From Argentina anserina (Eukaryota; Streptophyta; Magnoliopsida; Rosales; Rosaceae): a stretch of 64,000 bases of DNA. Below are positions 17,542 to 29,665 of the stretch, piece by piece. The translations under genes and the position numbers were made by a program. Within the stretch, counting starts at the first letter, position 1; each line of letters opens with the position of its first letter. The stretch is from contig NC_065873.1 of NCBI RefSeq assembly GCF_933775445.1, positions 14,880,001 through 14,944,000 of the forward strand, written 5' to 3'. Under the pieces are notes generated by a model. That model saw only the letters and a program-made list of their open reading frames with translations. It was not told where the DNA came from and ran no database searches.

Positions 17542-18836
17542 CTACTAACAATGCATCATAATCCACCTCTACACCTTATCATTACCACATCACAGTGCAT
17601 TACAAAGTCTACAGTAATAACCAAAACCTCAAATCATTTATCCCTAAACTTCAATTCATACACGCATTGATTCTAATCCAATTCCAGATCTAGGTTTATC
17701 ATCAAAACTAAGCACATTACTTTCTCTAATTAAATTCGGAAATTGACGGTTTTCAAAAGTGGCTTACAGATTGGAGATCAGGAAGAAGCTCACGGCGGAC
17801 CGGTGAGCGAGATGTTTCGGACTGTTAGTACAGTTGGCTTAAGCTTCAAAAACGACACCGTTCTGATCCTTCCCGTTTTCGCAAGCAGAGAAACTCTGAA
17901 TCCTCATCCAAGGAAGAAGAAAACCCGGGCGACTGATCTGCTGCGACAATGTTATATACGGTGCAGGTGGGGATTGGGATTAATAGCCGTTAGATTCAAG
18001 CAACGGTGGATATCGAATTTTAATAGGACCGGCCCGGTTTCGACCCTCTTGACCCGCTTTTGCGGAAATTAACCCGCTAATTCGATGAAGTAAAACGAAG
18101 AAGAAGCAGAGGAAAAGCAGAGACAAGAGAGACAGCTTCGACTTCCCCAATTTGATTCGAGCTTCGATCTGGTGTAGTTGTGCCGAGTCTTCAAGCTTCT
18201 TCTTCTTCTTCTTCTTCAGGTTAGATTAACCAATCCAATACTCCGTGATTTTTGACTTGGGAGTTTGTAAGGTTTTTTGAGTTCGTGTCATCTAGGGTTT
18301 TGATTTTGAGTATTGGATTGCTCTTGGTACTGTTTTAGAATTGGTGGTAACTTTTCAATGATTTTGTGGTGAAATTTTGGACGGTTGATGAGGGTGTGAG
18401 TTCATAGTTGTGCAGTCTTTGCTTTTGATCTGTTAAATTTTCTGGTTTGAGGTGAAATTTCATTATATGCAAATTTACTTTGATTTGAATTGATATTAAG
18501 TAAAATCATGTTTTAAAGTTTTCTTTTGATTAAGTTACAAAGTTTCCATATCGACAAGCTGCTGGTTATGTGTGCTCTGATTGATAATTGGAATAGATCA
18601 TCAGCATAGTAGGTTACATTGACTAAGATGTACATTATGACCAAGTATTCGAGCGTTAAGTTTTGTACTGGTCTTGTTTATGTAGATTTTGGAAATTTTG
18701 ATTTCGTAACTCTGGATTGATAGTTTCCTTTTTGCATACGTTTTCACTTGCTGTGATTTTCTTCGAATGTTGGTCAACATTACGGACTCTAATTCTTGTC
18801 ACTTTGACAGCACCTGTAAATTTGTAAGCATAACAA
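17222..18836. promoter_or_regulatory. divergent promoter region between the DUF616 and DNAJC17 genes
   Basis: The two flanking genes are transcribed away from each other. The stretch should hold the missing first exon(s) of the DUF616 gene and both promoters. A TA repeat occupies about 17508-17539. GTTATATACGG at about 17950 could serve as a TATA element in either direction. A purine-rich leader at 18090-18219 ends in a CTT repeat and CAG, then GTTAG starts a leader intron (18220-18810) that ends TTTGACAG. This leaves a 26-base leader remnant before the DNAJC17 ATG. Confidence 0.5.
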
Positions 18837-20201
18837 ATGGATACAAGTGAAGATCATTATGAGGTCCTTGGTTTGCCATCTGGAGAGGAAGGCGCTAAGT
18901 TTACAGAGAAAGATATTACTAATGCATACAGAAAAAAGGCTTTGAAGTTGCACCCTGACAAGAATCCTGATCCTGATGCCCCAGCCAAATTTCTGAAGCT
19001 CAAATCGTCATATGAGATACTCAAAGATGAAAAGGCTAGGAAATTGTTTGACGAGTTGCTTAAAGTTAAGAGACAGCAGCAACGCCGCCATTTAGAACGC
19101 GATGCTAAGCGACAGAGGATGGTCTCTGATCTTGAAGCAAGAGAACGAGCTGCCTTTGCTCCAGATCAATCTGCCAAAGATAGAGAAGAAGAGGAGAGAA
19201 TTTCTAGGAAACTTGCAGAAGAGGTTGCGAGAATACGTGCGATGAAAGCGAATAAAGGGGCGCATACTGCTTCAGTTCCAAAACCTGAAAATGGGAGAGT
19301 TGGGAAGGAGGGTGCCGGTAGTACTGAGCAAGGGCTGGATAAGGAAAGGGTGCTTAAAGTTACATGGGAAAAGGTTGGTGAAGATTATACCGCAGAGAGG
19401 TTGAAAAACTTGTTCTCCAGGTTTGGTGAGGTGGAAGATGTTCTCATCAAGTCTAAGAAGAAAGGCTCAGCACTGGTAGTAATGGCAACTAAAGATGCAG
19501 CTGTAAGTATAGCATAAACTGTAAGTTTTCATGGTTCTCAGTTTGAATCTATTTTTCGAACACTGTACTAACATTTTGTTTGTGTTACTATTTGTAGGTT
19601 GCCTCAACAAGAACTATGACTGGTAACATGTCTAATCCATTGTTGGTTAAACCTCTTCAACCAGTTGCTGCGCCAGTGGCTCCACCTACCCAGAAATCTG
19701 GTGTACCTGATCGCCTTAATAATTTGGTTGGCTCTGGGTATCAATCATTTGAGGATGCTGTTTTGAAGAAACTTGCACAGGTTTGACTTTAATCCATTAT
19801 TTATCCCAGTACATCTATAGATTGCAATTAGCATGATTAGACTTCATACATGTTATTCAATTACTTGTTAGTCTTATATGAGATTAATTATTTGTTTTAG
19901 AACCCAAGCTAGATGTTTCTGTTACACATTTTACTTGTCTTCTTAAAGCAGATAGATATTACCAATCAGATTTACAAGATATTATACAGCATAAACTTGC
20001 ATGCAGTAGTTGTGTCCCACCATTTTCCCCCAATTTTGATTTATAAGCAGTATATATCAATTTTTCTTGGAAAAAAGAAAGTTATATGAAACTTTATACC
20101 GGCCACAATGATATCTCTTACTGCCCAGTTTCTATTCGATGAGTTCTAATATTTTGTTTATTTATTTTTGTGTCCTTTAGGCTGCCCAGAAGCAAAAGTG
20201 A
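18837..20201 (+). CDS. DNAJC17: DNAJC17-like J-domain and RRM protein
   Basis: Three coding exons (18837-19502, 19598-19780, 20181-20201) give 289 residues. An N-terminal J domain (about residues 5-75) carries the HPD motif at 39-41, the essential contact with Hsp70 ATPase domains. A charged helical linker rich in Arg, Glu and Lys follows (about 76-170). An RRM-like fold (about 170-235) comes next, with VLKVTWEK as strand 1 and GSALVVMATKDAAVAST as the RNP1 region. This order is that of DNAJC17/Cwf23-type co-chaperones, which work with spliceosomes in the nucleus. The start is the first ATG after a leader intron. The last coding exon encodes only AAQKQK, and a 3' UTR intron may follow (donor GTAAGC near 20282). 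Both key domains look intact. Confidence 0.9.
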
Positions 20202-21190
20202 TATTCAGAACTTCAGGAGCATGAAAGGATGGTTGATATCTCAAATGCAATGTCCATGATCTCAGTGGTTTCGGTGTATAGGTAAGCAAGAGCCATACCT
20301 CTTGCATCTCAATTTTGGCTTTTAAATCCATGCCAGTTTACACCTTTGTCCTGTACTTTCTGAACAATAAGGATTGCTTTCTAAATGCCTTTTGAAAGTG
20401 TATGCAAGCACATTCCAGTTATGTATCAATATACTTTTGCCTAAGGTGTGATCAACAGGTCACATGGCTAGAGAATTCTGTAGAATCCCATGTGGTTGGA
20501 GCCAGAGCTGTTTCCTTTGGTGTTTGTTATTTGGGTTTTGTGAAAGCAAACCTTTCCTTGATAGGGTTTTTGGACTCAGATTTTCTTAATTGAATCTGTT
20601 GTTTATTTGAACTTGCATCAGCAGAGAATCTTATGTCCCCGGCTGATATCGGGTTGTTCTTGGATATACAGTAAACTGATGTGAAGTTGTGAAGTTTCTC
20701 TCTCAACTACCTGAAGATAGCGTGAAGAGAGAACTCTTGGTGTTAACAGTGTTGAATAGCCCACTACACTTCAGTAATCACTTCCTATGTATTGGTGATT
20801 GTGCTTTACATTTTCATATATACGAAAGAAACTTTATTGACCATTACCAATTGTACCGGGGAAGGTGACCTCCTCTTAAATCCCTCGATTTGCATCTCAT
20901 CAATTTAGGGTTCTAATTGTATTCATTATTCAACAACAGTTTTATGAGATTTCCTTTTCTTGTTCCACCTTTAATCCTCTGTTTCTTGGTCCCATTGCCA
21001 GCTAAACCGGCATGTAAAGATTTGTTGGGAGCTCAAATTATTGGTACTTGGTACGTATGGAGTCAACTCTTCTCAGTTTCACGACCTCACGGAATGAAGC
21101 GTGTGATCTGCTCCGGCAGGTTTTACCTGTACTTCGATGGAGTGTTACTTTCTCATTTCTCAACCCCCCCCCCCAAGTGAAATGAACTGT
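20202..21190. other. DNAJC17 3' UTR and intergenic region
   Basis: The first part reads as a long 3' UTR of the J-domain gene. It probably contains an intron that starts at GGTAAGC near 20281. The 87-codon frame at 20917-21180 ends in a 10-C run and has no domain I recognise. Nothing else stands out. Confidence 0.4.
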
Positions 21191-21869
21191 TAGAATACGA
21201 AATCATATGGAACTATTAGAATTAGGGCTTTCAATGGGTCGGGTTCTTGTCGGGTTGAAGTGTTTCGTGTGTCATAAAATATAAATTTAAATTTAACTCA
21301 TTTAATAATCATGTTAAAAATTTAAACTCAAGTCTAACATATTTATTAAAGGGTAAATTATAAAATAATATTGTTTTCCAAAATAAATTAAAAAAAGTCA
21401 TAATTTATTTTCCAATTATAAAAATGTCATCTCAAGTGATTAAAAATTTAAAAAAAAATCAATAAGTTTAGAACAAAATTAGAAAATAGTCACTTTTAAA
21501 ACATTTTTTCGGACAATTTGACCATTTTTCTAACTATTCTTCTTCATCTTCTTCTTTTTCATTTTTCTTCGAATTCTGACCATAATTTTGCCGTTTGACG
21601 ATGAATTTGAGCGTGGCTGGTACAATTGGAAAGATCTCTCTCTCATTTTTTATTTGATATCATACCCATTCCGAATTGACCACCGTACAAGGCGCAGCCA
21701 CCCTCGCAAGGAGCTGTCGTCGTCCATGGTGGTGCTCCAAGCTATTTTAACGAAATCGGAGCTCAAGGCTCCCCAATTCTAGTTTTTCTCTTCATTCTGA
21801 GCATACTCATATCAATCTCCTTTGAATTTTAACTTCATTTTCGCATATTTAGACATTTTCTCTCGGCAT

Positions 21870-22130
21870 GACACATCCGATGTCACATTACATGTCACAC
21901 TAACTGTCACACATCTTGTCACACTACCTGTTAGAACCGCTGTCAGAACCACTGCCACATTAATTGTCACACCCGATGTCACACTACATGTCACACCCGA
22001 TGTCACACTTCATGTCACACTACCTATCACAACCACTGTCACATTAATTGTCACACTCGTAGTCACACCTCCTGTCACACCCGCAGTTACACAACCTGTT
22101 ACACCTCCTGTCACACCCACTGTTACATTG
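21870..22130 (+). repeat. 12-bp-period minisatellite (TGTCACACnnnn)
   Basis: About 21 units of a 12-base motif, TGTCACAC plus four variable bases, run end to end. Units differ mostly in the last four bases (CCGA, TACA, CTCC, CCAC), and a few contain TGTTA or TGTCAGA. The phase is kept at a multiple of three, so one frame stays open and would encode a tetrapeptide repeat of the form (V-T-x-x). I take this as a repeat and not a gene: no start context, homologue or neighbouring coding sequence supports translation. Confidence 0.85.
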
Positions 22131-22576
22131 TTTTATGTGACTATGTTGTGAAGAAGAAGAAGAAACTACTATGCCAATTGCACAATTTAGCCTATCATAA
22201 ACCCAGAAAACTACTCTGGACACCCAGGAAACTACCTAGAACACCAATGTCGTCTTCAATCTTTCACTGGACCCTCCCAGCGCCGCCTCCGACGAATACG
22301 CACTGTCGCCAAAAAGCCATAGGCGAAGGACCAACGCGGCAGCGCCACCTTTACCTTGCTCAACCCAAACCCACGACGATCGAATCCAATATGGAGAATC
22401 TCCTCTACTACCGGCGCGTGGCTTTGGAGATCTGATGACTACCATGGTGACCAAGTCTGAGTCAGCGCTGCAGACCTACTGTTGTGATCTCGTCGAGCGC
22501 GCATATGGGCTGAAGGAGTCGAAGGTGATCTGGGTTGTGGCCTCACTAGTTCGTTCGTGGTCAACCCATAGTAGGG

Positions 22577-22578
<2 letters not shown>

Positions 22579-22642
<64 letters not shown>
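22579..22642 (+). repeat. GA dinucleotide microsatellite
   Basis: Thirty-two uninterrupted GA units. This is the longest simple repeat in the window and is likely polymorphic. The open frames that cross it (Glu-Arg or Leu-Ser runs) are artefacts of the repeat. Confidence 0.97.
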
Positions 22643-22644
<2 letters not shown>

Positions 22645-23340
22645 AGTTGGCGGGGTGGAGGCAGCGAGGTAGCGAGCAAGTGGAGCCGGAGTCGAATCGG
22701 GTGGCCGGAGTGATGATTTGGTCGTGAGGGGGGAGATCAGGGTTGACTATTTAATTTCTAATTATAACAGTGACATATTGTAATTTTTGTAAAATCTATG
22801 GGCAATGGTTTAAGTATTTAAAAAAATGATTTTTTTTAATTTTCAAATCTTACTTGATTTTTTTTATAAATACATGTATTAAATGTGACTTTTTTTCATA
22901 GGAAACCCTTTTATTTAACGGGTTACCCGTTTAACCCATTTAATAAATATATATCTTGTCGTTTTTAGATAAGATAACAAACTAAAGCAAGAATCAACAA
23001 AAAAATTCAATGTATTACCTAAAATTCTAGTTCAAAATGAGAAAAGACTTACTAAATCTTTATATACTTTGACCCTTTTATTAAACTTGTCATGCGTGTT
23101 CATTTTGTGTTAGCATGTTAATTCGTCGTTGACCAGTTTATTAAATGAGTCATAACAGGTTGATCCGCCACTGACCCACTTTTTTATTGTGCGGGTTCAG
23201 CCCGCTTTATTTCATACATATTTCGAGTTGTGTTATCGGATCGGTTTGGAATTGACAATAGAATACGAAATCATATGGCTAGTACGAGAGGTTTTAATCG
23301 CACCTCCAAATACGACCACAAAAGACAATGACACTATAAT

Positions 23341-23827
23341 CATTGGCCGGATCTATTTAAGGGGCCACTTGGGCTGTAGCCTAGACAAAAACTATTATAT
23401 GAAGTTAGATTTTATATGTGTAAAGAATCTTCAAGGCTAGGTCACTTGAGTTGGCTAAAGAATCAACTCCCAACTCATTTCTCCTTGGTCCGAGTCTCAT
23501 GTTCTCTAATTTTTATTTTATTTTTTTCAATTTGTTTTCTTCCATTTTTTATTTTATTTTTTCAATTTGTTTTCTTCCATTTTGTTGTGTGTTCTTTTAT
23601 CTATCTTATTTGATCAATATATGTCTATTTTATACTAAAAAATAATTGAAAACGGTTCAATGACAATTCTAGTCATTAATCATATGTTGAACTAGCATAT
23701 TTTTATCTCCTTCTCATGCACTATATATATATATATATAATTAATTTTACAAAAAAAATTGTGCTTGGCTCAGAATAACACACATAAATATAACCTATCC
23801 TATTTTCGGATCTTGGATCCGCCTCTG
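23341..23827. mobile_element. hAT-like MITE
   Basis: The ends CATTGGCCGGATCTATT and, read inward from the right, CAGAGGCGGATCCAAGATC are imperfect inverted repeats of hAT type. The flanking octamers ACTATAAT (23333-23340) and ACCATAAT (23828-23835) match at seven of eight bases. The 487-bp interior is AT-rich with no coding capacity. The ends resemble those of the element at 6983-7440, so both may belong to one broad family. Confidence 0.65.
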
Positions 23828-24369
23828 ACCATAATAGGAATAATATTGACGCAACAAAGATTTTATTCTAACATCTGATCACGTTAATTACATATTCGTA
23901 ATCACGTTAATGGAAAGCTTCGTTTGATAACAAGTAACCAGGACAAGGACCTACCCTCAAACACTTTTATCATGTCTTTCTTATCGAGATTAAAAGTGTG
24001 TTTGAATTTAACTGGGCCGACCACGGGTCGAAGCGGAACAAATTAAGGATCATTGTGGTCTTTGTTCTCCACTCTCGAGTTTAAAAAGTGCCAAAATCAA
24101 ACCCAACCAATCACAAGTCGAACAAAGAGAACACGAGTGTGGTAAAATAATTAACCACGCCGGTTAATCATATGCTTAGCGATAACCAGCACAGTGATTT
24201 GAGATCGAAATGTAAATTTAAAAACAGAAATAAATCGTCCCTCTTCGCTTCTTCTCCAGCCCCCAAAACCCTTTTAGCAGAACAAAAGCTGTCCTAAATC
24301 ATCCTCGCTCTCTCTCTCTAAACCCGAACCTCGCGCTGCCGCAGCACCACCAACTCTGTCACTATCTCT
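23828..24369 (+). promoter_or_regulatory. TRN1: transportin promoter and 5' leader region
   Basis: This stretch separates the upstream hAT-like element from the transportin start codon. The last 130 bases are CT-rich (CTTCGCTTCTTCTCCAGCC, then CTCTCTCTCTCTAAACCC), as expected for a 5' leader. No clear TATA box is seen; the gene may use a TATA-less promoter. Confidence 0.45.
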
Positions 24370-27300
24370 ATGGCGGCGAATGCCACGTGGCAGCCACAGG
24401 AGGAGGGGCTGAAGGCGATCTGCGGGCTGCTGGAGCAGCAGATATCGCCGTCGTCCTCGGCGGACAAGTCTCAGATTTGGCACCAGCTCCAAGCCTACTC
24501 TCAGAACCCCGAGTTCCACAACTACCTCGTCTTCATTCTCACTCGCGCTCAGGTACTCCTTCTCTCCTAGGGTTTCCTCTCTCCAATTCATCATTTTACA
24601 GCTCCAATTCGCTTCACTAGGGTTTCACTCACCGATTCATTACTGTTGACGACTCGATTATTACCTGAGAATTTCGGTTCTACTTGTTGATGATGATGAA
24701 GTAGGATTGACTAGGATCGAGTGTTTTAGCTAAAGTGTAGTGTTGGATTGAGCATCAATTTGGTGTGTGGACTGTTTTTTTTGTGTGGACAGGGGACATC
24801 GGTGGAGATTCGACAAGCGGCGGGGCTGCTGTTGAAGAATAATCTTAGAAATGCTTATAGCAACATGGATGCTGCTTATCAGCGGTACATAAAGTCGGAA
24901 TTGCTGCCGTGCTTGGGAGCGGGGGATAGGCACATCAGGTCCACTGTAGGCACTATTATAAGTGTTGTAGTGCAGCTTGGGGGAGTTTTGGGGTGGCCCG
25001 AGTTACTGGAAGCTCTTGTGGCTTGTTTGGACAGTAATGATGTGAATCACATGGAAGGTGCTATGGATGCATTATCCAAGGTACACACTGACTTTTGGAG
25101 TTAACTGGTTACCTTTATCTTTTCAGTGTATGCTTGCATTTGCTGTGATTTAGGCGAGCTTCTGAATTGATTAGTGTCAAGAGTTGTGGTTGAAATTTAT
25201 CATACATTTAGTCGGGAGCTTATTAGTAAGATGTGTGTTATGATGCATCATTTTTAAAAATAATTTTGCCGTCAAAACGGTCTTATACTTGAAACAACAG
25301 GACACTGCTTTTAACTGAAACGAGGTTACAACACATTCTACAGTTCTATTAATTTTATATTTCTTATGAATTTGTGGTATTTCCTTAGAGAACCTCATTT
25401 CCAGAATATGCGTCATAAATAATCCTTTCAGTAATTATACTGAGAGTAGCTTGTTTGTGGTACACTAAAAGGTGCATATTTTCAACCATTATTTTACTCT
25501 ATTCTTTATCCAAATCAAGTTGCCTAAAAAGGTGTTAATGTAGGCCTTTAAGGCTTTAATATTATTTTGGTATCACTGTATTGAATTCTACCGAAGGAAA
25601 GTTAGGTGGTCTTCTCGGACTAATTTGATAATGTGGAGAGGTTTTGATCTTATTCAGAACTAAGCATGCACAATGGACCTTGGCGACCTCAAAACTCAAG
25701 GGGTTGTCCATGAGAAACTTGCTGTTACAAATGGCTAGCTAGATATGGAAATATCACATATTGCACAAGCTACATATCATAGATTTAACATTATGGTACT
25801 TCATCCATAAGAAAAAATGATAGTAAAGTCCGAAGTTACTTAGTGAGATCCAACATATTTTTTCTCCTGGTAAAAGAAAGCTAATTATTAACAGATGGCA
25901 GATATTGTGGCAAGTACAAGTTTTAACTGTACCTCTTAGTACTAGTGGCACTTATCAAAACCGTAGAATTCTTCTGATACTAACTTGTGACTCAACCCAG
26001 GTTTGTGAGGATGTACCTCAGGTGCTTGATTCAGATGTACCTGGGTTGCCTGAACGTCCCATCAACATATTCCTTCCAAGATTGCTTAAGGTAAAAATAA
26101 GATAACTAAGTTTGAACACATTGGTTTTATATGTTGATTGATTACAGAACACTGAACTCTTCTGGTTTTCTTTTCTCTTTGCCATGGTTCCGTTTACACA
26201 GCTTTTCCAGTCACCACATGCATCCCTCAGAAAGCTTTCTCTGGGTTCTGTAAATCAATACATTATGTTGATGCCGGCGGTAGGCAGTCTGATTAACCTA
26301 TTGATGGAGTAAGGTTGGACCTTATGCTGATGATTGGGTCTAGTAACAGTTATTTTGGTGTGCTCTTTGATTGTAGGCTTTATATGCATCTATGGATCAA
26401 TATCTCCAGGGGTTGTTTGTCCTTGCTAATGACACATCTTCAGAAGTTAGGAAATTGGTGAGTATCTTATCATTTTTTTCTCTAATCTAGACTAAGGGTA
26501 ACAAGATTTGCATCTTACTGCTTCATTTTCTTGAGATCTCGCATATTGCCTTTTGTTTTTCGCTGCATTGGCTGCTATACTATAGTTTCTTTGTTTGTGG
26601 CTCTGTTCTAGAATATTTTCGGTAGTTTCCTTTTTTGTTTTCAGGTGGGTTTTCTGAGTTATGTTGCTGTCTGGTGCCTTGTGCTCCTTAATTTATCTTT
26701 CTCCTCATTTTTTTTTTGTAAGAAAATTTGAATATTTAGATTTTGACTATAAGATTCTTCCTCCAACTCTGTTCCCATGTAGATTTCTGTTGCATGCTAT
26801 TTTCATCAATGGAATTTCATTGCTTCAGAAGCCTAAAAAATTGAGTTTGATTGTTGTAGCAGATTATTTTGTGAACGCCTCATCATCTTGAGTATTGAAA
26901 AGTGTATATTATAGTATAAACAATCATGACCATGACCTATGTGGTTGTCCATAACCAGTGGATAATTTTTTTGCTTATTTTGAGCTTTTTCTTTCTATTG
27001 GTTAGATAGATAATGTTACTTTTAAAATTGAATGAGTTTGATCTTTTATTATTCTTGTAACTTTTACATTGTAGAGGCAGTGAGTAGATCTGCAGATGCT
27101 TTTATTTTATTTTCAAAGAAAGAGTTTAAAAGGAAGGTTATAGACAAGTTGGACAAGTTATCCATCGTAGTCAGTGTTGCGATCATGAAGAAAACTCATA
27201 TATGCCGGACCTTTGTATGTTAGATTCATATTCCAGGATTTGGTACTAATAATCTCTTTGTTGAACAGGTCAGTGCAGCATTTGTTCAGCTGATTGAAGT

Positions 27301-29633
27301 TCGTCCAGCTTTCTTAGAGGTCATATTTTGCACCTTAACACTAGTCTTTCTCAATGTGTTTTCAATATAAGTCTCAGTGCATGCTACCCATTTGAGGTAT
27401 CGACATGTTTTCGGAGTACTTTGTATTCCCGTCTGCGATCTTGTCCACATGTTTGTTTGACAAATTGATGACATTACCATGTACTCAATTATTCCTTCTT
27501 GTCTTGTCATCATATTGACTTTACCATGTGCTGCAGCCACATTTGAGGAACTTAATTGAATACATGTTGCAAGTCAACAACGACGATGATGAAGAAGTCA
27601 CCCTTGAAGCCTGTGAATTCTGGTATTTGTAGTGAACTGCTCGTCTGAATTGAATGTCTCACATTAGCTTATGCATCATTAGGGTTAGACTTCGAATTGT
27701 GAGTGTTAAATGAGTGATTATCTGATGCCGGGTTAAATACAAGCCCTTGCCACCAAGCAATGTTAGTTGTGGTTCATACTGTAATTGTTTCAGATGTTGT
27801 AATTCAAAAGTCAAAGTCCTGCATTTTCCCCAGTCATGGTGTTAAATTTAGCATTGCTTTTGAGAGTCACATACCCATATGTCCTTCAAATCTGCAAATT
27901 ATAATCCCAGTGTGCATAACAGGATCATCAAATGGCTAACTTTCAAATAAAATCCGTTGCTCACCTAAGAAAGTCATCGATGCTAGTGCTTTTCTTAATT
28001 CTCACTTCTCATACATGGAGATACATTTTCTTGTTTCCATTTCTACTGAAATGTGTTTTGTATGTTATTCTCATCTAATATTCTGTATTTGGACAAAGGT
28101 CTGCATATTGTGAGGCTCAGTTACCGCCTGAGATCTTGAGAGAGTTTTTGCCCCGTCTAATTCCGGTAGGGTTATTGTTTACTGTATATTTTCTTTTCCT
28201 TTCTGTTGAGACAATTACTTTACATTCATGAATTGTATTTTCAACATCTTTTACCACTTCTGTAGATTTTGTTGTCCAACATGGCTTACGCTGACGATGA
28301 TGAGTCCCTTGTTGATGCCGAGGTAATCTTTACTCTATGAATTTGGGGATTGTGAGTGGACAGTAGTTATAGTTGATTACTTAATCGGCATTTTTCTTTT
28401 CTTTTTTCAGGAGGATGGTTCTGTCCCAGACCGTGATCAGGTTCAACCAGATTGTTTTTGCAGTTGATTTTTGAATTTTTTGTGTTTGTTTTTTTTTTCT
28501 GCCCGTTCTTGAATATAACCTAGAAGGTTGATATTTCGCATTGCAGGACATTAAACCTCGTTTTCATTCATCACGGTTTCATGGATCGGATGGTGCGGAA
28601 GAAGATGTAATTTCACGTGTCATAACGTTTCTGGTTTTTAATAAAAAAGTTACCATCTTTTAAAATGACATGATTTGTGATAATGACAGGACGATGATAT
28701 TGTCAATGTCTGGAATTTACGGAAATGCAGTGCAGCGGCAGTCGATATCCTGTCAAATGTATTTGGGGATGAGATTCTCCCAACACTGATGGCCTTTGTT
28801 CAGGTTAGTAGCCATTGAATCAAGTTCCCTCGTTCACTATTTCAAATTGTAAAGATTTGGTTGACGTATAAAGTTTTAGAGTAGTAAGGTAGACTTGGTT
28901 CACCTGAGAAAGTTGCTTATTTGGTCTGCATAGTATTTTTGGGTTTATTTTTTGATTATCTATTATGCATGGTCAGTAATTATCTTTTTTGGGTAGCTTG
29001 AAATTATGAACCAAGATGTATGTGAAATGCATAGTCCGTAAATTTGTGGGTCTAGTCTAATTGTGTACTGGAGGTAAAACGGTTAGTTAGTTATTACTTA
29101 TTAGAACTGTATGATCCTGATTTAAGTCGTGACTAATAGTAAGATCTATTTCCTAATTATTGAGCAAGAGGTGGCTTAAAGCATATAATATTGATTACTC
29201 TGCAAATCAGTCTGTTAAAGTTTACAATTTTGCAGGCCAAGTTGTCCAACAGTAAAGATGAAACATGGAAAGAAAGGGAAGCTGCTGTATTGGCTCTTGG
29301 TGCAGTAGCTGAAGGTTGCATTGTTGGTCTTTATCCTCATTTGAATGAGGTAATCCTGCAACACCTTGTTCAATCAATCTCGGAAAGATACTACAACTTG
29401 TATAATGATGCTAAATATACTCGAGTGGTTCTCATGTATTTTGGTTATTAATGCGTTTTTGATTTCCTTGTGCCATTTGTTTTTCAAGGAGACAAGCCCA
29501 TCTACAGTTTTCGCTTTATGTTCTTCTTTTCTTGTCTTTGTTGGCTATTGATATATACCTAGTCCTATTTTTGCTCCCCAAGTAATCTTAATTTTGACAC
29601 GTTAGTAAGTTTATGTTGAGATCATGGAATACG

Positions 29634-29665
<32 letters not shown>

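Larger units (their letters stand above)
21191..23278. repeat. 2-kb repeat block bounded by a 20-bp direct repeat
   Basis: The 20-mer TAGAATACGAAATCATATGG occurs at 21191-21210 and, without mismatch, at 23259-23278. Between the copies, the left end (TAGGGCTTTCAATGGGTCGGG, from 21223) resembles hAT-type ends. The right end (GGTTTGGAATTGAC, to 23256) reads in reverse as GTCAATTCC and lacks the outer TAGGGCT bases. The near-matching octamers ATTAGAAT (21215-21222) and AATAGAAT (23257-23264) could be its target duplication. Near the right side, ACGGGTTACCCGTTTAACCC is typical of non-autonomous plant repeats. No transposase is encoded. A 12-bp minisatellite and a GA repeat lie inside. Confidence 0.5.

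Noticed and set aside
21822..22151. 109-codon frame with a V-T repeat, and its 64-codon partner on the other strand
   Set aside because: Both are translations of the 12-bp minisatellite; the partner on the opposite strand is equally open, which speaks against coding.
22435..22713. Open frames with Glu-Arg and Leu-Ser runs
   Set aside because: They are translations of the GA microsatellite.
24274..24594. 106-codon minus-strand frame over the first transportin exon
   Set aside because: Shadow of the coding exon on the other strand; no domain.
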